Of a stretch of DNA of 64,000 nucleotides, positions 43,046 to 52,355 are shown piece by piece. Numbering within the stretch: position 1 is the first letter of the stretch; the number at the start of each line of letters is the position of its first letter. A model generated the notes under the pieces. The model saw only the letters and a list, made by a program, of their open reading frames with translations, did no database searches and was not told where the DNA came from. Position numbers and translations under genes: made by a program. This stretch comes from Aphanomyces cochlioides (taxonomy: Eukaryota > Oomycota > Saprolegniomycetes > Saprolegniales > Verrucalvaceae), in contig JAHQRK010000020.1 in assembly GCA_019828595.1 (NCBI GenBank), positions 1,178,001 to 1,242,000 of the forward strand. The letters are read 5' to 3'.

Positions 43046-44082
43046 ATGGAAACGGCGTTTGCACTCGCGCTTGTGGCGCTTGACGAAGGATATGATGCTC
43101 TTGTCTATGCTTTGAACGACCAGACCATTCGCGAGCGGATTACAATTCCTGACGTGCGGTTCAATATAGACGCCCACAACGACGCAAGTTTCGCTGAGCT
43201 TTTCCGGTCCAAAAGACTGAGTTCTTCATTTTCGTCGCCAACCTTTGCATAAGCTCAACAATCATACTGCCTTGTCGGACTCGTGTGACTAATGTCGAAG
43301 CCAGCTTGATTCTGCTCCGTCGGTTGACATATCCCAATCGTTGGTACGACTTAGCACTCTTGTTTGGGCGTTCAAAGCCAACATTATGCCGCATTTTCAA
43401 CTACATGATCCAGTTTTTGCACCAAAAATATCATGACAAGATTGCATTCGACTCAAACTTACTACGTAACTATGGTGCAATGTCTGTCAATGCGATCACA
43501 GTGAAGTCTGGTGTTCCCATTCAATGCGTTGGCTTCATCGATGGCAGTGTCAGACCAATTGCACGACCAAGTCGTCATCAACGGCAGGCTTACAATGGTC
43601 ATAAACGAGTGCATGCAATCAAATTCCAAAGCGTTGTGTTGGCAAATGGGCTCATTTTGTCTTTGTATGGTCCAATTGAGGGCCGAAGGCACGACGTCGC
43701 TCTTCTGCGCGAGAGCGGTCTTGGACAACGCATGCGTGACTCTGGAAGTGATTTTAATCTATACGGTGATCCTGCTTATCCTTTGCTCACCTGGCTCATC
43801 AGTCCGTTCAAATCATCACGCTTGACAGCAGAGCAAGCTGAGTTCAATCGAAGGATGAGTCATGTACGGGTTTGCGTAGAATGGTGCTTCGGAGATATTA
43901 TTCGAAATTGGGCATTCCTTGACTACAAGAAGAATTTGAAGATCTTTTTGTCACCAGTAGGCAAGATGTACTTGATCAGAGCTTTCTTGTCAAATTGTTT
44001 GACATGTGCGCGTGGAAAGAATCAAACTAGCCAATTTTTTGACATACCTCCACCAAGCTTGAGTGACTACATGCGTGAGTAA
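43046..44082 (+). CDS. Harbinger C DDE transposase, one frameshift
   Basis: ATG 43046 opens METAFALALVALDEGYDALV, then TIPDVRFNIDAHNDASFAEL. The frame shifts near 43205 and continues VQKTEFFIFVANLCISSTII into the catalytic part: GFIDGS (first Asp), GPIEGRRHD, YGDPAYP (second Asp) and HVRVCVEWCFGD (Glu). The stop is at 44082 after PPPSLSDYMRE. All three catalytic residues are present; one indel separates the N-terminal 53 residues from the rest. Confidence 0.85.
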
Positions 44083-44113
44083 ATACAGACAACTAATACA
44101 AATCAATGGAAAT

Positions 44114-44631
44114 CTATTTCTTAGACGAGAATTCTTTGAGTATTTCCATCATGCTGTTCTGATGCTGGAGGGCCCTTGCTTTGTTCTCAGCTTTTTTTAA
44201 TTCAAGCTCCAGACTCTTTGATTCGTTTTCGGCAACCCGTTTCTTGTATTCCACATCCTCGAGTACCTTTTTCTCCTTGAGGTCAAGTTCGCGTTGTCGA
44301 ATTTGAAGCTCGACAGTCTTAGCTTCTGTCATCGCCTTCAGGCTTGGGCCTTTGTTGTTGACTTGTTGAATATGCCGTTGTCTCCCAGAACCTCCAAAAT
44401 CAACTTCTCGTCGTGCTCTGGCTTGAAAACAAAGCGCTTCTTCCGTCTTGGGGTGTCTTCACTTGCTTGCTCGATGTCTTGTATGTCAGTAGGTATCATG
44501 GATTGTCCGAAGTCGGCATGGAGAGTAGGCTCCTCTTGGATGGTGACCATTTCCTCAGATGCGTTGGGAATTTGGAAAGTCCAACTGCGACTATTTATAA
44601 ATATTTCATAAAATTTTGCAGGTTTCTTCAT
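44114..44631 (-). pseudogene. Harbinger C companion ORF, truncated
   Basis: ATG 44631 opens MKKPAKFYEIFINSRSWTFQ; then KRFVFKPEHDEKLILEVLGD, a shortened SANT-like start. The frame breaks at about 44345, and a coiled coil follows in another frame (LKEKKVLEDVEYKKRVAENE, stop at 44114). Most of the DNA-binding part is missing compared with elements A and B. Confidence 0.65.
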
Positions 44632-44777
44632 GAGAACTCAATGTCATATCAAGGGGGATTGGTATGATATTTTCAGATCCGATTTATCATATTTGAATAA
44701 AGTTTCAAGATATCCTGTAGGACTTTATAGATCAATATGATATTCTATACAATACTACCAGTTGCGAAACCTCGCTA

Positions 44778-46872
44778 CAGGGAACGACCATCCACTTGGC
44801 CTATCGAACTTTTGATATGGTACTACTATAAATTAAACCAATCAAAAAAATTAATTGAAATTTTGCTCTCCGATTGGCGGGATTTTTATTCGCGCCAAAG
44901 AGCAATTTAAATTACACGTTGCCTCAATTTTAATGCCATAAATCATCCCATGAAGAAGTACTCATCACACACGATTGAGGAGCGTCGTCGTGCCCTTGAG
45001 TTGTTGAAGACAATGTCGTCCTATGCGGTTGCACAGGAGATGGACATACCGCGACACACGATACGAAATTGGGCTTCCAACAGTGATGCCATAGAAGCCT
45101 TCAAGGGCAGCAAAATGCGTAAGAAGCTAAAGTCTGTAGGAAGAGCAGAGATTCTCCCCGACCCTAATGGCTTAAAAGAATATATGACACTCATGCGGGC
45201 AAAGGAGCGCGCTCTAACATGCACTCACGTAATCAAGTGGATCAAGAAGAACCACCGGGAGTGGCTTCGGTCATATCCGAGCGACAAGTCCAACGGATAC
45301 AAGTCTCTACTGCGGCTACTCCAGCGTTTTTCGCATCGTCATGGATTTTCTCGTCAGAGGCCTGGCAAATTGAAGCTCAAGCAAGATGTACTGATGTCGA
45401 TTCGCGACGAATTTGCGGCCGACTTCCATCGACAGTATGAAACGTACGACGACTGCTACAGGTACAATGTTGATGAAACTGGAATTTATTATGAAATGCC
45501 ACCTCGTATCATTTGGTCGATACGAGGTGGCGATGCCAAGATATCTGCCGGTGAGAAGCATGCCTACCGCATGACTGCGGTGTTGACGATACGCGGCGAT
45601 GGCAAGAAACTACCACTCATGTTCATCATCCGAGGAAAGCCCGGCGGCAGGATCGCGACGAATGAGATTCCCACGTATCCTGTTGGCCATTCCTACGCAG
45701 TACAAGAGAAGGCGTGGATGGATGGTGTCGTTTGGAAACAATACCTTGTTGACGTCCTCGAGCAAGATATCGAAGGGCCCTCAGTCGTGATGCTTGACAA
45801 TTTCGAGCCCCATGTCAGTGTGTCGTCCTACAAGGCAATCAACGATATGGGGTGTCATGTCTGTGCCTTACCACCCAACTCGACGTCTGTCTGTCAGCCC
45901 TTGGACGTTGGAATAATGGCGCCGTTCAAGCGCCACATGCGGGACATTTGGCTTGATGAAGACGACATCGAAGATGATGAAACTGAGGATCTTGTGTCAC
46001 CAACTGCCGCCAAGAAGAGACTTGCCCTGATCAACCGCTCCATTTTGGCCTGGGGACGCATCACGGAAGATGAAATTTGCCGCAGTTTTGAAAAAGTTTT
46101 GCAGCAGTAAAGTTATCTTGTTTTTTGTATTGAATTTGTGTGTTTGGGGGTTCAGGGTTAAGGGGGGGTATTTTGTCTAATATTTTTTCGCTCAATATTT
46201 TTGTTCTTCATAATGAATACAAGTTATTTTATTGATATAATTTAAATTTTATATTAAAAAGGTGGGGGCGCACTGCCATCCAATTGGATGGCCCCATGCC
46301 AATATTTCACCCCTCACATCATGTGTAAAGTAACATGTGCTACAAGAACAGGTCAGCTCACATTTCGCATGCTTACCCTATTCACCAGGCAATATGCCCG
46401 GAGGTATCCTCAGACTGATTTTTGAATCCCAAAATATCATACCAGTCATTTGTTGATTCGCCCTCGGTTCAATTCTGGTTGGGTAGATACTTTTCCAATA
46501 TTTGAGTATGGCATCTATATTGGCGCAACAGACAAGGCAAAATACAATCAATTCAAAGGTGAAACATACTTTCCTATGGATTTTTTGGTAACGCTGGCAT
46601 CCACTCAAAGCTGACAAAACAATGAATTCTTTGATATTTGAACCACTTTCATTCTGTATACTGCTCTGTAATGAAATTCGACATTAATAAATGCAAACTT
46701 GATCTGAATTTAAATACACTGTCATAAAATATGTTTTCCTGAATAAAATTTCCTACATTGCATCTAATTGGACAAAAGAAAAGACGAATTTCGAAGTATA
46801 CTGACCAATCCGAGGCGACTATTCGTGAGTATTCGAAGTAATTCTGTAGGCCAAGTGGATAGTCGTTCCCTG
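44778..46872. mobile_element. Pogo-type element, apparently intact (2,095 bp)
   Basis: 24-bp terminal inverted repeats starting CAGGGAACGACCATCCACTT, with one mismatch between ends. TA duplication at 44776-44777 and 46873-46874. It holds one uninterrupted transposase ORF. An inverted CCAAT pair (44838 and 44871) precedes the ORF. Near-perfect ends and an intact ORF suggest recent insertion. Confidence 0.92.
44950..46110 (+). CDS. Pogo/Tigger-type DD35D transposase
   Basis: 386 residues, no frame damage. The N-terminal helix-turn-helix (RRALELLKTMSSYAVAQEMD, PRHTIRNWA) is psq/CENP-B-like and a second helical DNA-binding part follows to about residue 140. The catalytic domain has YNVDETGIYY (D175), VMLDNFEPH (D283) and NSTSVCQPLDVGI (D319), the last two 35 residues apart. 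An acidic stretch follows (DEDDIEDDETED). It binds and cuts the element's own inverted repeats; the closest host relatives are CENP-B/jerky-type proteins. Confidence 0.92.
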   Translation: MKKYSSHTIEERRRALELLKTMSSYAVAQEMDIPRHTIRNWASNSDAIEAFKGSKMRKKLKSVGRAEILPDPNGLKEYMTLMRAKERALTCTHVIKWIKKNHREWLRSYPSDKSNGYKSLLRLLQRFSHRHGFSRQRPGKLKLKQDVLMSIRDEFAADFHRQYETYDDCYRYNVDETGIYYEMPPRIIWSIRGGDAKISAGEKHAYRMTAVLTIRGDGKKLPLMFIIRGKPGGRIATNEIPTYPVGHSYAVQEKAWMDGVVWKQYLVDVLEQDIEGPSVVMLDNFEPHVSVSSYKAINDMGCHVCALPPNSTSVCQPLDVGIMAPFKRHMRDIWLDEDDIEDDETEDLVSPTAAKKRLALINRSILAWGRITEDEICRSFEKVLQQ

Positions 46873-47022
46873 TAATGTCGAGAAATGGCGGGACAAAGAT
46901 TGGCGCTTCTTGCCTTGACGGGCCAACTCGCCAATATTCATTCATTATCCATTTTGATTGCACAACACTAGCAGCGACATTCAGTCAGTGTCGAGCGAAG
47001 TGATCTACCTTCCTTCTGCGAA

Positions 47023-48406
47023 ATGCAACCAACTCCGGGCGGCGCTCGACGCTCAATTCAACTTGATGAATCGACACAGAGAGACATCTACGAGGCTCTC
47101 TTGGAGCTGTCATGCAAGGGCAAATTACAACATGGTGCATATTCAAAGGTTGCTGCGTCGTTTGAATGTCACTGGCGGACTGTGGCGCGCTTGTGGAAGC
47201 GCTTACGGTCGTCTCTTCATGACGGCCGACTCACCGCCGATTTCACCGTGAACAACCGAGGTAAACCTGTATAAATTAATATTTAGACCAAAAATATTCG
47301 AGTTTGCGGGTATAAATTTCTGAGGTGGTTTGATATAGGGAATAGAGGCAGAAAAAGAAAATGGACCCATGAAGAAATCAAAGAGCGTGTGAAGAGCGTT
47401 GAGCTTCATGACCGTCAAACGCTTCGAGCGCTTGAGGGCCACTGCGGTGTTCCAAAGTCGACCTTGATTGGACACATGAGGGAAGCGGGAACCTTGAAAG
47501 CAAAGACCTGCCGCACGAAACCGTTGTTGACGGGGGCAAACAAAACCGCGCGCATGCACTATGCTCTCGAACACATAGAGTGTCGCCCACGCAGTGTCTT
47601 GGCCTTCACCTATATGCACAATCGTTTGCATATCGATGAAAAGTGGTTCTATATCACAAAGGTAAAAAAGCGATTTTATACTTATAAGGACGAAACTCTG
47701 CCAAAACGCTCAGCCAAGTCAACTCGATTTCTGACGAAGTCATGTTCTTGGCGGCCGTGGCTCGTCCCCAAGGTGACTCAAAGAACTCCAATAATTTTGA
47801 CGGGAAGATTGGGATATGGCCTTTCGTGAAGCTCGTGGCCGCCAAGAGAAATAGCAAGAATCGTGCGAAGGGAACGATTGAAATTATTCCTGAAAATGTC
47901 GACTCGGCCAACTACATTCGAATGATTTTGGAGAATGTGGTGCCTGCGATTCAAGCGACGTTTCCTTCGCACTATGGTGGAAATACTATTCTTTTGCAAC
48001 AAGACAATGCTGGGCCACATCGCCCTCTAACGACAAATCTTTTGCGTTCTCACGGTGTCTCCAATATTGAAGTTACCAACCAACCCCAAACAGCCCCGAT
48101 TACAATGTCCTTGACCTTGGATATTTCAATTCGATGCAATGCTTGGAACAGAAAAAGTGCTGCAAGGATATTCCAAGCTTGATTGATGCCGTCAAATTTC
48201 GTTTCAAGAATTGCCCTTGATACGCTCTCAAAAACTTTTATTACTCTTCAGAAAGTAATGGAGTCGTGCTTGGGACGAGCTGGTGACAACGACTATGAAA
48301 TGCCACACATGAACAAAAACAGTACAAAGATGGATCTGGCAAATTTCAACGTGAAGTGCGATCGAACCATTTACGAGAATGCGAGAGACCTGTCGAAATT
48401 TCAGTA
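47023..48406 (+). pseudogene. Mariner-type transposase, frameshifted
   Basis: The N-terminal helix-turn-helix region (RSIQLDESTQRDIYEALLEL, YSKVAASFECHWRTVARLWK) is followed by a stop at about 47274; coding resumes at RKRKWTHEEIKERVKSVELH. Catalytic motifs: LHIDEKWFYI, LQQDNAGPH, and SPDYNVLDLGYFNSMQ one frame over. Frame breaks lie at about 47274-47345 (intron or damage), 47735 and 48095. The final Asp in LDLG makes it a DDD mariner rather than a DDE Tc1. Stop at 48406. Dead as a coding unit. Confidence 0.78.
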
Positions 48407-49552
48407 GATTAGCTTAAATGAGTAGTCTTCATGAGTGAATTAAAATACATAAGTCAGAAAATGTAGGAGCTATATTTGATATTTTGATGAATCGTAGGAA
48501 CAATATTCCGATATTTTCCATTTTTTCGAATAAAAAACCTCACACATTAATTTGATTAAAGTATGAAATTCATTTTGACTGAAATTTTTGACAAATTGTA
48601 GGACCAAAATTCCTACGATTCATTGACCAATCATACATCTATAAAATCTCTTTTAATTGACCAATCATGATGTTTATGCCATCGATCTTGTGTATGGAGC
48701 GTATGTATGGGCGCCCAAGTTCACGAGCCGGTCAGAGCGGCACTGCAATGCATATGCACCTTCTACTCATGTTAGGCTTAGTCCCTTGAAGCTTCAGGCG
48801 ACAACTCAAGCTCGACATAGAGAGAAAGACTTGACTGTGACTAGACGACTAATAACTTGTTATGTGTTTGATGCCCTCGACCAAATGGCTCTTGTCGTGC
48901 CTCGCGTTCAACATAAACAAAGCTAAATAACTAAATACCTTCGCGTTACAAAGAATATCCTAGCTCCCCTTTGTTGTATGTGTATTATCTTACCGCTGAT
49001 TCACTTTGCTCATATTCACCTCATGATGTGCATCAAGCAGACTGCGTCGTCAGACTGCATTGCATATCTCTAGGCAAGCGCATAGTGTCGGTGAATGAGG
49101 TGCTTGACGCATTCTAGATATTCTGAAACCTTTCCCTTAAGCATGTTTTCACAACACACAATCGTGATAATATATACTACGTAGTATTAACTTCATTTAG
49201 AAAACGCTTCGCTCGGCATAAGAAAACTACACACAGCATGTGCGCCATCTGAGTTAGACACAAGCTGCTGGAGTTGGGACCATGTTATCTTCAACGTCGC
49301 TCATAAAGTTTCAACTTGGTGAATCGAACGATCTCAACTCAATTCAAATTCAGCCAATAACAATGCGGAATTAATTTGATTCGTCAAAATCAAAATGTAG
49401 GCAATCCGTTCCTACGAGTTCCAATCACAATACATTAAAATATTCGCTTGAAATATCAATTTCTGAAATTCTATACAAAATTGAAGTCAATTTACAGAAG
49501 GATGTATAGTTTATTCAAGTGAAATATATGTGAGTCGAATTATGGACCAGAG
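48407..49552. other. Mariner 3' region
   Basis: About 1.1 kb with no clear gene. TGAATCGTAGGAA at 48487 is inverted at 48613, and TTGACCAATCAT occurs twice (48626 and 48657). Possibly another small insertion. Confidence 0.4.
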
Positions 49553-49683
49553 CAGTATAGCTTTTGTTGATTTTTCTTTTTTCATTTTTTGGTCAGTTTG
49601 TGACAATTGTCAAAATTGCGCGCCAAAGTCACCTGGAAGGCTGCAAGGAAGACCGCGCGATATGAGGGACATGGAACATTCAT

Positions 49684-51214
49684 TTATTGCCTTATCTTAC
49701 GCACGACCCACAAGACAGCGATTGTAGCGAGTCCGTACTTGGCGGCAGATTCAAGGGCAGCTTTTGTTGTTCCATCACCGTTTGTGAGGCGGCGTTGGTT
49801 TTGACTGCGCATCCAAATGTCTTGGATGAGAGCCACGTACTTTCTAGACGAGGGCATCGACGTGACCATTTGAAGAACTCGGAGTGACACGGCGGCACAA
49901 GCGACGCTTCCAACCACCGCCATCGACAGAACTCGAAGAAGAAGCACAAAGTGAACGCGCGCTTTCTGGGATTGAGTCAACTACAAGTGTCGTGTCGATT
50001 AGGGTGCTTTTGCAAGTTGAGGACAATACCTGAAGCGCAAACAAGAAGCTTGAAATAGCTGCTGTGCGATTGAGCATCGACGGAGATGGCATGTGAACGA
50101 TAGACATGACGGTGCTAGAAAAGCCCACCATCAATTTGCATTTTTGGTAGGCGATTTGTACCTTGTGATTTTGTTGTTAATGATGTCAGTTATCACATCG
50201 TTCGATGCAGTCGTGGTTGGTACGACAACAGCGGTCGATTGCAATGCCTCACGTTTCTGGAATTCAAATCCAACTGTCGATGAGGCTTGAAGATCTCGAC
50301 GGCCATCAAGCGCGACAACCTGAAAAGCGTCAGAACAATTGCGCAATGCAGATTACCGTGGAAGACGATGAGGGAGTTGGCGACGACGTCGACGAGGCAG
50401 TCGCAGTTGGATCGGGGAGCAAAACTTCTTGAACCGAAGGCGGGAGCATGTTGATTAACCCAGGCTTGGTAATCATGGCTTGAGTTTCACATGGAAGGCT
50501 TTCAACGACTCGTTTCTGTTCCGACGCATCCAGGGGGAGGAAGAATGGAAAATATTGACGCATGTTGTCAATGAATGACGTATCGGTCAGCCATTCCAGT
50601 AGTGTCATGCGCAAAAGCGTGTCTTGAAGAGTCGCTGGAAGGTAAGCAACTAAACCATGTTGTCGGACATCATACATGTACCAGCGCCAAATTGGAACGG
50701 ACCAGGCGTACGCAAAGCCCCATCCGCCATAGCCCATGAGGACAAGTGAGAGAACAATCCGACGGGAGAAGTACTCGGCAAGGAAGACTGTCATAGCGGC
50801 GCCAACGATGCAGCAGCAAGTGATACGCAGCGTAAGCAGCGTGAGACCGACTGTCGTTTCCACGGCCGAGTAGTACATGTTGAGCATGATGGCATACACG
50901 ACTGGACACGACAGAGCGACAGCAGCAATGGCATGGTCAACCACCACAGGATCATATTGTTCCAAGTCAATCACTTGAGTGCCACTGACGTACAGGTAGA
51001 GCACAGCGAGGGTGATTCCCGTCACAACCTTGATCGTGATGTTGTGTCCGTAGAAGTCCCAAGCTGCCCACAGTTTCTGGAACATGGTCATTTCACTGAT
51101 GCTCGTCTCCATGAGGTATTTGAACCATTCCATCAAGACCGTATCCTTGCCAAAGAGCAAAGTCTCGTCCCCACTGTGGACCCCGCTGTTGATTCTCGTC
51201 TTGCGCTCCATCAT
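49684..51214 (-). CDS. Multi-TM membrane protein of unknown function
   Basis: ATG 51214 (MMERKTRINSGVHSGDETLL). The first exon, to about 50350, has four strong TM segments: TIKVVTGITLAVLYLYVSGT, IAAVALSCPVVYAIMLNMYY, LRITCCCIVGAAMTVFLAEY and SLVLMGYGGWGFAYAWSV. A Ser/Thr-rich segment then leads over short introns to TNDVITDIINNK-type sequence, a short exon (SMLNRTAAISSFLFALQVLS) and a last exon with two further hydrophobic segments (VLSMAVVGSVACAAVSLRVL, GLATIAVLWVV). I do not recognise the family. Stop at 49684, 132 bp beyond the mariner end. Confidence 0.7.
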
Positions 51215-51686
51215 CAACCTCAATCCGATGATTCGAAACGATGAATGACACCAAAGCGGACTTTACTGAAAACATAGACCTCTGGAAGGCCACAATGTCC
51301 TGATTTGTGAAGGAAGGCCACAATGTCCTGATTTGTGAAGGCATTTGCTCATATTGTCCACCATGGGCTAAACGGACACGGACAGGCCATAAAAACACGC
51401 CGCGACGACGTTAATTCCCCCGCTCCGATAAAAAAGCTCTCAGCCAAAGCAGAAGAAATGACGAAAATCCAGTTTCCTCTGAGACTCGGAAGCTGGACCC
51501 GAGAAAACTGCGACGATTTCCTCAACGACCTGTGTCCATTGCGTCATCTCGTTGACAAGCTGTCACGCGCACAATTCTGCGTCCGTTGGACGGAATATTC
51601 GAACACGAAACGTCCAATCCACGTGCTTTGTGAATTGCGTCATCCTTCAATTGGATCGTTCAACCAACCAACGTACATCTCGTACC
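51215..51686. other. Divergent promoter region with 28-bp tandem duplication
   Basis: GGCCACAATGTCCTGATTTG occurs at 51288 and again 28 bp later. No gene supported; ORFs that start at 51335 are read-throughs of the MSP gene's leader in other frames. Confidence 0.5.
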
Positions 51687-52151
51687 ATGGGCAACACAGT
51701 CCCTGCCAAGGTGTCATGCTCCTCGACGAGAACGCTGGCCAAGCAGCCTCTCAACGTGGTTGTCAATCCATCCGCTCGTCTGGCGTTTACGCTCGTCCGC
51801 GGTCTCTCAGCCATGGCAGTTTTGATCCTCACAAACCAAAGCGACACCCATCACGTGGCATTTCGCGTCAGGTCAACCCACAAGCGATACCACATTCAAT
51901 CAGGTGATGGAATCCTCGGCCCACGACGTGCAATGGCCGTCGCAGTGCTCGTTGCTCCAGACGAGTGTGAACGATGGACAAAAGAATCCCCGAATGAGCC
52001 TGACTCATTTGTGATTGAAATGACGAATGTGCCGAAGAGCGTCGCGACCTCCACTGTGCGATGGGGAGCCATTGAATCCACGGCCATCCACGCGGTCAAG
52101 ATGGAAGCGCAATGGTCTTCATGGAGCCACGAAGATGATCTACTCGTCTGA
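51687..52151 (+). CDS. Small single-MSP-domain protein
   Basis: ATG 51687 in a good context (CGTACCATGG), 154 residues. One MSP fold covers most of it: LNVVVNPSARLAFTLVRGLS, ILTNQSDTHHVAFRVRSTHK, YHIQSGDGILGPRRAMAVAV, and a closing strand. The frame is open upstream of this ATG, but the upstream residues do not look like MSP sequence. The start MGNTVPAK puts Gly second, so N-myristoylation is possible but not certain (Pro at position 6). Most similar in layout to the MSP gene at 58599. Probably a peptide-binding adaptor. Confidence 0.78.
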   Translation: MGNTVPAKVSCSSTRTLAKQPLNVVVNPSARLAFTLVRGLSAMAVLILTNQSDTHHVAFRVRSTHKRYHIQSGDGILGPRRAMAVAVLVAPDECERWTKESPNEPDSFVIEMTNVPKSVATSTVRWGAIESTAIHAVKMEAQWSSWSHEDDLLV

Positions 52152-52355
52152 GTTTTTGACCCAAGTAACATGGAGAAGATTGACCTTCTGTTCTTTTAAT
52201 TATTTATTTACACATATTTGGGGGTTTGCGAAACTCAACGAAACCCCTGCAATTCGATATTTAGTTCTGCAGTCATTGTGTGATTTTGCAAATCGTTGCC
52301 GATCAAGCGTGCAAGCAGGAAGAGAAGGCATTGCGTATGAGTTGATCAATCGAGG
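52152..52355. other. Spacer between MSP gene and Crypton
   Basis: AT-rich. GGGGTTTGCGAAACTC at 52211-52226 is followed by GAAACCCC, a short imperfect hairpin. Confidence 0.35.

Larger units (their letters stand above)
42929..44776. mobile_element. PIF/Harbinger element C
   Basis: Left end AGAGAGATTTCGCAAACAGG; right end, inverted, AGCGAGGTTTCGCAACTGGT, both followed by TAGTAT. AAT precedes the left end (42926-42928). The right AAT is visible only after removing the pogo element that sits at the junction: TA plus ATG then reads TAATG. Contains a transposase on plus and a companion ORF on minus. Confidence 0.82.
42788..49552. mobile_element. Mariner-type element with nested Harbinger C and pogo
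   Basis: The left end CTCTGGTCCATAAATCCAG at 42788 and the inverted right end at 49552 match over about 35 bp, including GTCACAT. TA precedes the left end; the right flank reads CA. Removing the two inserts joins 42928 to 46878 and leaves about 2.8 kb with the transposase pseudogene. Two MITEs elsewhere in the window share these ends. Confidence 0.7.
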
